Positions 1-4,928 of a stretch of 5,393 nt of DNA are shown in pieces (position 1 is the first letter of the stretch; the number at the start of each line of letters is the position of its first letter). Origin of the DNA: an uncultured Blautia sp. (lineage in GTDB: Bacteria; Bacillota; Clostridia; Lachnospirales; Lachnospiraceae); contig CAKRVL010000133.1 in assembly GCA_934408705.1 (NCBI GenBank), positions 1 through 5,393 on the forward strand. The letters run 5' to 3'. Position numbers and translations under genes: made by a program. Below the pieces are notes generated by a model. It saw nothing but the letters and a program-made list of their open reading frames with translations. It did not search any database and was not told where the DNA came from.

Positions 1-50
1 CGAAGCCCGTCTGTCACTGTGATGTTCTTTCCGCTGATAATGAATTTCAT
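1..50 (-). CDS. hpf: Ribosome hibernation promoting factor HPF, N-terminal fragment
   Basis: Only the first 16 complete codons lie in the window; the gene continues off the left edge. They read MKFIISGKNITVTDGL followed by R. This is the typical opening of the HPF/RaiA/YfiA family, in which a first beta strand (I-x-G-K-N-I-x-V-T-D) leads into the first helix. The family binds the decoding and mRNA channel of the small ribosomal subunit, and the long form common in Firmicutes dimerises 70S ribosomes into inactive 100S particles in stationary phase. The ATG is preceded by a purine-rich AAGGGGATGG ribosome binding site about 5 to 10 bases upstream. Whether this is the long or short form cannot be seen. 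It lies 135 bp beyond the end of hisA on the same strand and has its own likely promoter, so it is probably a separate unit. Identity rests on a short segment but the match is characteristic. Confidence 0.8.
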   Translation of the reverse strand, partial: MKFIISGKNITVTDGL

Positions 51-185
51 GCTTCCATCCCCTTTGCTGTTTGATGGGTTTATTATAACACATTACTCTT
101 AAAAATAATATCATTTTTTGAAAAAATTACGATTTTTTTCACAAAATTCCAGATATCTGATGTAAAAATTGAGAATTGATTTTCT
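51..185. other. AT-rich intergenic region between hisA and hpf
   Basis: This 135-bp gap is strongly A+T rich, with runs of A and T between 106 and 140. It contains the extended -10 for hpf (82-90) and a perfect 10-bp palindrome CAGATATCTG at 150-159, which resembles the inverted repeat in front of hisA. I see no GC-rich hairpin followed by a T tract, so there is no convincing intrinsic terminator after hisA; only weak A/T stems exist. Some read-through from hisA into hpf is therefore possible. Confidence 0.5.
82..90 (-). promoter_or_regulatory. Candidate extended -10 promoter for hpf
   Basis: Read on the minus strand this is TGTTATAAT, a perfect TATAAT with the TG of an extended -10 element. 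It lies about 32 to 40 bases upstream of the hpf start codon. No good TTGACA-like -35 is present at 16 to 18 bp; the surrounding sequence is almost pure A+T. Extended -10 promoters often tolerate a weak -35. Start of transcription would be near position 75. Inferred from sequence only. Confidence 0.45.
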
Positions 186-956
186 TTATAATTCACCTGT
201 CAATTCTGCAAAAGGTATACTTCCCCCGAAGATATCCAGCGCACTTCCCACCGTCACATCAACTCTTCCACCGGTGGCTTTCTTCAATATCCGGATATCC
301 TCCATACTGCCAACACCACCAGCATAGGTAACGGGATGTCCTTCATACTCTCCCAGCAGCTTCGCCAGAGAAACCTCCACGCCTTTAGCTTTTCCTTCCA
401 CATCCACTGCATGTATGAGAAATTCATCACAATATCCACCCAGCTTTTCCATCAGCTCCAGAGTCACTTTTTCTTCGGTAAACTTCTGCCAGCGATCTGT
501 GACCACGTAATAGGCATCCCCTTTTTTCCGACAGCTAAGGTCGAGAACAAGGTGTTCTCTTCCAACTGCATTCACCATTTTATCCAGATTCTCCCAGGAA
601 ATATGTCCGTCCCGAAATACATACGAGGTAACGATCACATGACTTGCTCCAGCAGCCAGATAATCTGCTGCATTCTCAGGATTTACCCCGCCGCCAAGCT
701 GCAGACCGCCCGGATATGCGTTAAGTGCCAGAAATGCCTGCTCTTTTGTAGCCTGATAATACTCCGAATCCACACTGTTCAGCAGGATAATATGTCCTCC
801 CTTTAACCCTTTCTCCTTATATAAAGAGGCATAAAAGGCACCGTCCTGTTCTGAAACAAAATTTTCCTCTGCACGATCTCCGGTATCCCGAAGACTTCCT
901 CCTACTATCTGCTTTACTTTTCCATTATGTATATCTATGCACGGGCGAAATTTCAT
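186..956 (-). CDS. hisA: HisA, eukaryote-type (HIS6-like) ProFAR isomerase
   Basis: Catalyses step 4 of histidine synthesis in the cytoplasm: the Amadori rearrangement of ProFAR to PRFAR, a TIM-barrel isomerase. The 256-residue protein opens with FRPCIDIHNGKVKQIVGG (residues 3-20), which carries the first catalytic aspartate (D8). Phosphate-binding glycine loops are LGGGV (87-91) and AGGVGS (212-217), followed by GSALDIFGG (237-245). D139 in LDLSCRK (138-144) is the likely second catalytic acid. CIDIHNG, VIVTSYVF, DLSCRK, EFLIHAVDVEG and SALDIFGG match yeast HIS6-type enzymes much better than the usual bacterial form, which is about 240 residues and has a different N-terminus. The start is supported by a strong AGAGGAGG 6 to 8 bases upstream. 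No other his gene is adjacent; a terminator separates it from the upstream lipoprotein gene. Family identity is secure; the eukaryote-type assignment rests on remembered motifs. Confidence 0.93.
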   Translation of the reverse strand: MKFRPCIDIHNGKVKQIVGGSLRDTGDRAEENFVSEQDGAFYASLYKEKGLKGGHIILLNSVDSEYYQATKEQAFLALNAYPGGLQLGGGVNPENAADYLAAGASHVIVTSYVFRDGHISWENLDKMVNAVGREHLVLDLSCRKKGDAYYVVTDRWQKFTEEKVTLELMEKLGGYCDEFLIHAVDVEGKAKGVEVSLAKLLGEYEGHPVTYAGGVGSMEDIRILKKATGGRVDVTVGSALDIFGGSIPFAELTGEL

Positions 957-971
957 CCTGTTCCTCCTCTG

Positions 972-984
972 CCAGATTATCTGG
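972..984. promoter_or_regulatory. Perfect 13-bp inverted repeat upstream of hisA
   Basis: The sequence CCAGAT-T-ATCTGG is a perfect inverted repeat with 6-bp arms and a single central base. It sits immediately upstream of the hisA ribosome binding site (963-970 on the minus strand) and overlaps a possible -10 (GATAAT, 976-981) that has a 4/6 -35 (TGAACA, 999-1004) at 17 bp. That promoter would start transcription almost at the ribosome binding site, so it is doubtful. The spacing is too tight for an RNA hairpin, so a dimeric repressor site is the likelier reading. Regulator unknown. Confidence 0.3.
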
Positions 985-1026
985 ACTATTCTGATTTATG
1001 TTCACATTTTTACTGAAATCATATCA

Positions 1027-1067
1027 TAAAAAAGCGCCGAATGAAATATACATATTCATTCAGCGCT
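1027..1067 (-). terminator. Intrinsic terminator after the lipoprotein gene
   Basis: On the minus strand the arms AGCGCTGAATGA (1067-1056) and TCATTCGGCGCT (1044-1033) pair over 12 bp with one G-T wobble, plus one further A-T pair, around a 9-base loop. The stem is followed at once by a run of T (T6 counting the last stem base). It begins 7 bases past the lipoprotein stop codon. This is a textbook rho-independent terminator on the minus strand; the plus strand lacks a T tract, so it is one-directional. It separates the lipoprotein unit from hisA. Confidence 0.93.
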
Positions 1068-1073
1068 AACTTA

Positions 1074-1481
1074 TCACTGCCGAGCGTTATCTGATGGAGC
1101 ATCTGCGGCCTCATCTTCGGCGTTATCTGATGGAGCGTCTACAGCATCTCCCATATCCTTCACAGCATTACCAACACCTTCACCAACATCCTGGACACCA
1201 TCAGCAACTCCGTTTCCTAAGTCCTCCACTCCTTCACCAATGGCTCCGGAAACAGAATTGTTATTATCCGGCACTGCTGTGTCTGTTTCATTATTTACGC
1301 CATTTTCCCTCTCATCTGTCATTTTATCTTCTGCTGTATTATCCTTCACATCGTCCATAGTATCCTGATTTTTGTTGTCAGGAACCTCGTCTGCGGCATT
1401 ATTAGACTTGCCACAGGCAGTGAGTATACATAATGTAAATACCAGCAAAGAACCTATGAGCATACGTTTTATTTTTTTCAT
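1074..1481 (-). CDS. Small acidic lipoprotein with 11-residue glycine repeats, function unknown
   Basis: 135 residues. Residues 1-22 form a lipoprotein signal peptide: basic MKKIKRM, a hydrophobic core, then the lipobox L20-T-A-C23, so the mature protein should begin at lipidated Cys23 and be anchored on the outer face of the membrane. Residues 24-78 are a low-complexity, Asn/Asp/Glu-rich linker. Residues 79-116 contain regularly spaced glycines in near 11-residue units (starting at G89, G100 and G111; for example GNGVADGVQDV and GEGVGNAVKDM). The C-terminus has a 12-residue repeat starting DAPSDNA. The start is supported by AAGGAGA about 8 bases upstream. I do not recognise a family; low-complexity lipoproteins of this type are common in Clostridia and poorly characterised. 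It lies 128 bp beyond dapB, on the same strand, and ends at a strong terminator, so it could be the last gene of a dap transcript or an independent unit. Confidence 0.85.
   Translation of the reverse strand: MKKIKRMLIGSLLVFTLCILTACGKSNNAADEVPDNKNQDTMDDVKDNTAEDKMTDERENGVNNETDTAVPDNNNSVSGAIGEGVEDLGNGVADGVQDVGEGVGNAVKDMGDAVDAPSDNAEDEAADAPSDNARQ
1084..1136. repeat. Direct repeat of 17 bp, 36-bp period, in the lipoprotein C-terminus
   Basis: GCGTTATCTGATGGAGC occurs at 1084-1100 and again at 1120-1136, and similarity continues for several bases (ATCTGC versus GTCTAC). On the coding strand the two copies encode DAPSDNA twice with a 12-residue period. It is an in-frame tandem duplication, of the kind that can vary in copy number between strains. 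Confidence 0.9.
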
Positions 1482-1609
1482 CTCATCTGTCTCCTTTTCT
1501 TAAGAATACTTTCAGCTGAAAATACTGCTGTGTATTCCTAATATGCACAAATGAAAGAAAAATATTCCGGAAAATTTATTTTAGAGCAATTTCCTGTTAC
1601 ACAAAAAAA
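1482..1609. other. Intergenic region between dapB and the lipoprotein gene
   Basis: This 128-bp gap contains a T7 run directly after the dapB stop (minus strand), but the only hairpin before it is a 4-bp stem inside the last codons, so I do not call a terminator. It also holds a 12-bp palindrome TTTCAGCTGAAA at 1510-1521, 28 bases upstream of the lipoprotein start, and the ribosome binding site AAGGAGA. No convincing -35/-10 pair was found. Confidence 0.4.
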
Positions 1610-2368
1610 TCAGCCGTTGATCACATCACTCATATCGTATCTTCCGGCAGGCTTACCTGCAAGATATTTCGCGGCTTCTACAGCACCTTTACCGAACACA
1701 GCCTTGGAATATGCAGTATGCTTGAATTCGATCACTTCATCCGGACCTGCAAAGATCACTTCATGCTCACCAACAATAGAACCACCGCGGACTGCTGAAA
1801 TACCGATTTCCTTGGCATCGCGCTTCTCTCTTCTCTGGCTGCGGTCATATACGTAATGATACTGCTCATCCATCGCCTCATTCAGACTGTCAGCAAGGGC
1901 AAGGGCAGTTCCACTTGGAGCATCCACTTTCAGGTTATGATGCTTCTCAACGATTTCCATATCGAAACCGGCTGTTGCCAGAACTTTCGCAGCATCCTGA
2001 ACCAGCTTCAGAAGAGTATTAATTCCCAGAGACATGTTGGCGGATTTCAGAACCGGAATTTTTTTCCCGCTCTCTTCTACTCTGGCAAGCTGATCCTCAG
2101 TTAGACCTGTAGTACACAGAACTACCGGCAGATTTCTCTTCTCGCAATAATCCATCAGCTTATCAAAAGCCTTAGGTGAGGAAAAATCAATAACAGCATC
2201 TGCCTCAACCTGGCAGTCATCAATATTCGTGAATACAGGATAATTGTTTTTTCCCTGATCTGTAATATCAACTCCGGCTACAATCTCAGCGTTCGGATCC
2301 TTCTCAACAATTCCGGAGATAACCTGTCCCATGTGTCCATTGCATCCATGCATAATAATTTTAACCAT
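1610..2368 (-). CDS. dapB: 4-hydroxy-tetrahydrodipicolinate reductase DapB
   Basis: Reduces 4-hydroxy-tetrahydrodipicolinate, the product of DapA, to tetrahydrodipicolinate with NAD(P)H; second committed step of diaminopimelate and lysine synthesis, cytoplasmic. With the start at 2368 the protein has 252 residues, normal for Firmicutes. The N-terminal Rossmann motif is GCNGHMGQ (8-15); DFSSP (61-65) and CTTG (85-88) are the conserved nucleotide-side motifs. The substrate domain carries EKHHNLKVDAPSGTA (141-155) with catalytic His143/His144 and Lys147, and RGGSIVGEHEV (194-204). The reading frame is open back to an ATG at 2413, but that codon has no ribosome binding site, whereas the ATG at 2368 has AAAGGCGG 8 to 11 bases upstream and matches the usual N-terminus, so 2368 is chosen. 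It follows dapA after 135 bp containing a hairpin and a possible own promoter. Confidence 0.96.
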   Translation of the reverse strand: MVKIIMHGCNGHMGQVISGIVEKDPNAEIVAGVDITDQGKNNYPVFTNIDDCQVEADAVIDFSSPKAFDKLMDYCEKRNLPVVLCTTGLTEDQLARVEESGKKIPVLKSANMSLGINTLLKLVQDAAKVLATAGFDMEIVEKHHNLKVDAPSGTALALADSLNEAMDEQYHYVYDRSQRREKRDAKEIGISAVRGGSIVGEHEVIFAGPDEVIEFKHTAYSKAVFGKGAVEAAKYLAGKPAGRYDMSDVING

Positions 2369-2411
2369 TTTAATTTCCGCCTTTCTTTTCTTATGTAAAA
2401 ATTCTACAGTC

Positions 2412-2417
2412 ATTATA
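2412..2417 (-). promoter_or_regulatory. Perfect -10 box upstream of dapB
   Basis: TATAAT on the minus strand, 44 to 49 bases upstream of the chosen dapB start and directly after the dapA-dapB hairpin. The nearest TTGACA-like hexamer is CTGACA (2439-2444, 5 of 6), but it is 21 bp away, longer than normal. It could be a weak dapB promoter or simply part of the terminator T-rich tail. Confidence 0.3.
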
Positions 2418-2420
2418 AAA

Positions 2421-2489
2421 GAAATCCCGGCAGCCGATTGTCAGACAGCATGCTGCCGCACACCAGAACTGACAGTCTCTGTCCGGGAT
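2421..2489 (-). terminator. Structured hairpin between dapA and dapB (terminator or attenuator)
   Basis: On the minus strand ATCCCGG-A-CAG (2489-2479) pairs with CTGCCGGGAT (2433-2424): 10 bp with one bulged base, followed at once by TTCTTTT. Inside, CTGACA (2474-2469) pairs with TGTCAG (2444-2439). An alternative stem, CGGCAGC (2458-2452) with GCTGCCG (2434-2428), uses the same 3' arm, and a small hairpin GACAG-AGA-CTGTC (2483-2471) competes with the outer 5' arm. The hairpin-plus-T arrangement resembles an intrinsic terminator lying within the dap cluster; the competing stems would also suit an attenuator. It does not match the lysine riboswitch in length or core motifs. Confidence 0.5.
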
Positions 2490-2503
2490 CTCATAATCAT
2501 CCT

Positions 2504-3397
2504 TTATGCAAGCTTAATTCCATAATCTGTAAGAGCCTTCTTCAGCTTCTCCTCGTTCTCCGGCTCCATCTCACAAAGAGGCATGCGAGTCGGTCCTACA
2601 TTCCATCCCATAAGATTCAGGGCAGTCTTAACCGGAATCGGGTTTACCTCACAGAATAATGCATTGATAAGAGGAACAGCATCAAGCTGGAGCTTAGCAG
2701 CACCTGCAAGATCTCCCTCCAAAAACTTCATAACCATGTCATGTGTATTCTTCGGGGCAACGTTGGATAAAACAGAAATCACACCAAGTCCGCCAAGAGA
2801 AAGAACCGGAAGCACCTGGTCATCATTTCCTGAATAAAGTTCAAGCGCTCCGTCTGCCATAGACATCATCTTGGCAATCTGGGAAAGATCTCCGCTTGCA
2901 GCCTTGATTCCCACGATGTTCTTCACATTCTTAGCAAGGGTAACTGCTGTAGCCGGCTGGATATTGCAGCCTGTACGGCTAGGTACATTGTACATAATGA
3001 TCGGCGTATCCGGTACCGCTTCAGCAATCTCTGTATAATGACGGATGAGTCCCTTCTGGCTTGCCTTATTATAATATGGAGTTACGATCAGAAGTGCATC
3101 CGCACCGTAAGAAGCTGCCTCCTTAGACATCATAACCGCAGTCTCAGTGCAATTGGAACCGGTACCTGCAATAACAGGAACTCTTCCTGCAACCTTATCA
3201 ACTGTAAACTTGATAGTCTTAAGATGCTCTCCATGTGTCATTGTAGAAGACTCTCCTGTAGTTCCACAGATAACGATGGCATCTGTGCTATTGGCAATCT
3301 GGTACTCCAGAAGCTCTTCCAGCTTCTCATAATTTACCTTTCCGTCTTCATGCATTGGGGTTACGATTGCAACGGCTGCTCCTTTGAAAATTGCCAT
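2504..3397 (-). CDS. dapA: 4-hydroxy-tetrahydrodipicolinate synthase DapA
   Basis: Condenses pyruvate with aspartate semialdehyde through a Schiff base, the branch point toward diaminopimelate (peptidoglycan) and lysine; a cytoplasmic TIM-barrel enzyme, usually tetrameric. The 297-residue length is typical. Visible active-site elements are GTTGES (45-50) with the two threonines T46 and T47, TPYYN (106-110), YNVPSRTG (136-143) with Tyr136 and Arg141, and the Schiff-base Lys165 in VGIKAASGD (162-170). The residue after the lysine is Ala, where many DapA proteins have Glu. In the lysine-feedback region H55 and H58 correspond to E. coli H53 and H56, but the position matching E. coli E84 is Thr86, so feedback sensitivity cannot be predicted. 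AGGAGG lies 7 bases before the ATG. It begins 46 bp after the CobO-like gene, so the two are probably co-transcribed. Confidence 0.97.
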   Translation of the reverse strand: MAIFKGAAVAIVTPMHEDGKVNYEKLEELLEYQIANSTDAIVICGTTGESSTMTHGEHLKTIKFTVDKVAGRVPVIAGTGSNCTETAVMMSKEAASYGADALLIVTPYYNKASQKGLIRHYTEIAEAVPDTPIIMYNVPSRTGCNIQPATAVTLAKNVKNIVGIKAASGDLSQIAKMMSMADGALELYSGNDDQVLPVLSLGGLGVISVLSNVAPKNTHDMVMKFLEGDLAGAAKLQLDAVPLINALFCEVNPIPVKTALNLMGWNVGPTRMPLCEMEPENEEKLKKALTDYGIKLA

Positions 3398-3443
3398 ATT
3401 ATTTCCTCCTATTCATCCTTCTGTATCATTTCCGCAGTTCACT

Positions 3444-3959
3444 TTATTCATTTGCCAGTAATGCCTCTTCTCTTCCAAGACTGGTAATCGTAGTCACACT
3501 GTCCACATAATCCAAAATGCCAGGATCTACCCGGTTTCCTGTAAGAATAATGTGCATGGATTCATCCTTCTGCTTCAAAAGCTCTGTGACCATATCAACA
3601 GTAGCAATATGCTTATCAATAAGTCCCAGGATCTCATCCAGCACCAGAAAATCACATTCTCTGGTAGCAATTACCTTACGGGCAAAATTCAAACCATTAA
3701 GAATATTGCGCTTCTCCTCAGCCTGCTCTTCCTCATTCAGTTGGTCGTAACAAGTCTCCATCTTTTCGAAACGGAAGATCTTAATATCCAGCTGATCCAG
3801 CTCTTCCAGAAAATCCAGCTCGCGTCTCTCATTTCCCTTAAGAAACTGGATAATGATCACACTCTTGCCCTGGGAAGATGCCCGCAGAGCCTGACCAATT
3901 GCCAGGGTAGTCTTACCCTTTCCATTACCGCAATATACTTCTGCAATTTCTTTTTCCAT
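3444..3959 (-). CDS. cobO: CobO/BtuR-family corrinoid adenosyltransferase, short form
   Basis: The family transfers the adenosyl group of ATP to cob(I)alamin or cob(I)yrinic acid diamide to make coenzyme B12. With the start at 3959 the protein has 171 residues. The P-loop GNGKGKTT is at 11-18, close to the N-terminus as in the family; IQFLKG is at 37-42, the Walker B-like FLVLDEI at 104-110 (D108, E109), and ILTGNRVD at 138-145. It ends at SLGREEALLANE, where longer members continue with a conserved KHPY...G..AQ.GIE-type tail, so it is a short or divergent form. An upstream ATG at 3989 is in frame but lacks a ribosome binding site; AGAGGAA lies 5 bases before the ATG at 3959. No other cobalamin gene is nearby; it sits 46 bp upstream of dapA. 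Family is clear, corrinoid substrate is inferred. Confidence 0.85.
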   Translation of the reverse strand: MEKEIAEVYCGNGKGKTTLAIGQALRASSQGKSVIIIQFLKGNERRELDFLEELDQLDIKIFRFEKMETCYDQLNEEEQAEEKRNILNGLNFARKVIATRECDFLVLDEILGLIDKHIATVDMVTELLKQKDESMHIILTGNRVDPGILDYVDSVTTITSLGREEALLANE

Positions 3960-3988
3960 ACTGATTCCTCTTATTGTTAAAAATACCA

Positions 3989-4011
3989 TTACCGTATTAC
4001 AAAACCGGTAA
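3989..4011. repeat. Inverted repeat TTACCG-N11-CGGTAA upstream of cobO
   Basis: Perfect 6-bp arms at 3989-3994 and 4006-4011 with an 11-base centre, 30 to 52 bases before the CobO-like start codon. In the transcript it could form a short hairpin; in DNA it would suit a dimeric regulator. No T tract follows, so it is not a terminator. Confidence 0.4.
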
Positions 4012-4018
4012 CATATCT

Positions 4019-4090
4019 CGCAATGCAGTTATTCGCAAATTGCGCCATTTTTAATATGCTTATATTACCGCAAAATGCAAAGAAATGCAA
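4019..4090. repeat. Cluster of short GCAA repeats in the cobO leader
   Basis: On the plus strand CGCAA or TGCAA recurs at 4019, 4034, 4069, 4076 and 4086, and 4034-4044 is an 11-bp perfect odd palindrome CGCAA-A-TTGCG. The cluster overlaps both candidate promoters of the downstream minus-strand gene. It could be a set of binding sites or chance in AT-rich DNA. Confidence 0.35.
4062..4090 (-). promoter_or_regulatory. Candidate promoter for the cobO-dapA unit
   Basis: Minus-strand TTGCAT (4090-4085), 17-bp spacer, TAATAT (4067-4062), giving a leader of roughly 95 bases before the CobO-like start codon. A second candidate, TTGCGA (4038-4033) with 17 bp to TATGTT (4015-4010), would start transcription nearer 4003. 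Neither is close to consensus; one of them could serve because a gap of 190 bp separates this gene from the upstream SSB-like gene. Confidence 0.33.
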
Positions 4091-4101
4091 GCAGAAGAAA
4101 C

Positions 4102-4136
4102 CTGAAGGAAAATCATGGTTTTCTCGTGGTTTTCAG
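4102..4136 (-). terminator. Weak hairpin after the SSB-like gene, possible terminator
   Basis: On the minus strand CTGAA (4136-4132) and GAAAA (4123-4119) can pair with TTTTC (4112-4108) and TTCAG (4106-4102), followed by GGTTTCTTCT. The stem is interrupted and A/T-rich, and the T tract is broken. The region also holds a direct repeat TGGTTTTC (plus strand, 4116-4123 and 4127-4134, 11-bp period). It lies 14 bases past the stop codon, where a terminator would be expected, but the call is weak. Confidence 0.25.
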
Positions 4137-4149
4137 AGCTCCTTGCCTT

Positions 4150-4773
4150 TTACACATATTCCAGCTTGCTCACCGATACCTCATAAGCGATCCGCTTCTG
4201 TGTTTCATTTTCCCCGATACGCTTCATGTATTCACGGCTCTGTATCCTTCCCCATATCAGTACATGACCTCCTACTTCAAAGGCTGAAGCATAGCGGGCA
4301 TTCCTTCCCCAGCAGATACATGGTATGTAGTCAGATTTTCCATAAGGCCGGTTCACTGCAAGAAGCAGATCTGCGATTTCTCTTCCAAGAGGCGTTTTCC
4401 GGTAGACCGGAGGTTTACAAATAAAACCATCCAGAAAGATCTGGTTTACCGGAGCCAGCGAATCCTCTTCCTCCAGGAATTTCAGTTCCCTAGCAAATGC
4501 AGAGAGCACCAGCCGGTTGTGTTTCTCTTCATGACGGTTATAGGAACGGAACTGTCCGTGTATTTCCACATACTGTCCTACATAATCCTGAGTAACATCT
4601 ACAAGCCTTTCAGATACCATCACAGGAATCCGGTCCTCAGAATCACTAAGCCGTTTTACCAGAAGCTCCATAGTATAAAAACCTTCTCCATAAACCTGGT
4701 GGCTGAATGTGAAGCCGGTAACGATTTTCCCTATGATGGAAACCTGATTGTTTTCAATAATTTTATCTGCCAT
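4150..4773 (-). CDS. SSB-like protein with two tandem OB folds, no acidic tail
   Basis: 207 residues from the ATG at 4773. The C-terminal half (about 110-207) is a recognisable bacterial SSB OB fold: NQIFLDGFICKPPVYRKTP (110-128), LGREIADLLLAVNR (129-142), YIPCICWG (149-156), GRIQSREY (175-182) and YEVSVSKLE (197-205). The N-terminal half (about 10-104) looks like a second, diverged OB fold; GQYVEIHGQFRSYN (66-79) parallels GGHVLIWGRIQSREY (168-182). The protein ends directly at the OB fold, so the Gly-rich linker and acidic DDDIPF-type tip used by replicative SSB to recruit partners are missing. It probably binds single-stranded DNA, but the replicative SSB is likely encoded elsewhere. GGAAGGAGAA lies 7 to 8 bases before the ATG; an in-frame GTG at 4798-4800 is rejected because this site would then be inside the gene. 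Divergent from typA. Confidence 0.85.
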   Translation of the reverse strand: MADKIIENNQVSIIGKIVTGFTFSHQVYGEGFYTMELLVKRLSDSEDRIPVMVSERLVDVTQDYVGQYVEIHGQFRSYNRHEEKHNRLVLSAFARELKFLEEEDSLAPVNQIFLDGFICKPPVYRKTPLGREIADLLLAVNRPYGKSDYIPCICWGRNARYASAFEVGGHVLIWGRIQSREYMKRIGENETQKRIAYEVSVSKLEYV

Positions 4774-4865
4774 GATGTAGTTCTCCTTCCTCTTTTTCAC
4801 TTTTTTCTGCAGACTTATGCTGTATCCCGGGTATGTCCCTGAATACCTGTCTTACTTGTTGGTCT

Positions 4866-4895
4866 ATAATATCTATGTGCAAATCACCCTGTTTA
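4866..4895 (-). promoter_or_regulatory. Candidate promoter for the SSB-like gene
   Basis: Minus-strand TAAACA (4895-4890), 18-bp spacer and TATTAT (4871-4866, 5 of 6 to consensus). Transcription would begin near 4859, giving a leader of about 85 bases. The plus strand also reads TATAAT at 4865-4870, so direction is not settled by the -10 alone; no plus-strand -35 at 16 to 18 bp is evident. Confidence 0.3.
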
Positions 4896-4907
4896 GAACC
4901 AGAAATT

Positions 4908-4921
4908 AAAAAAATTTTTTT
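4908..4921. other. A7T7 tract in the divergent promoter region
   Basis: Seven A followed by seven T, self-complementary, between the candidate promoters of the SSB-like gene and typA. Such tracts bend DNA and can act as an UP element for RNA polymerase; it lies just upstream of the typA -35 candidate at 4929. Function inferred. Confidence 0.4.
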
Positions 4922-4928
4922 CAACACC

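Noticed and set aside
106..140. Intrinsic terminator in the A/T runs after hisA
   Set aside because: Possible stems are only A-T pairs with no GC core, so they would be too unstable for a confident call.
336..806. Plus-strand open frame opposite hisA
   Set aside because: It is antisense to a gene with clear family motifs, has no ribosome binding site and its protein shows no recognisable features.
1094..1360. Plus-strand frame rich in His, Leu and Pro opposite the lipoprotein
   Set aside because: Composition mirrors the repetitive acidic gene on the other strand; no start signals.
2369..2503. Lysine riboswitch in the dapA-dapB gap
   Set aside because: The gap is too short and lacks the conserved lysine (L-box) core; only simple nested and competing stems are present.
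3038..3487. Plus-strand 149-codon frame opposite dapA
   Set aside because: Antisense to the conserved DapA active-site region and without a ribosome binding site or motifs.
3960..4149. Cobalamin riboswitch upstream of the CobO-like gene
   Set aside because: No B12-box-like sequence or the long multi-stem layout is visible.
4774..4800. Nine-codon N-terminal extension of the SSB-like protein from GTG at 4800
   Set aside because: The strong ribosome binding site GGAAGGAG lies within that extension and is correctly placed for the ATG at 4773.
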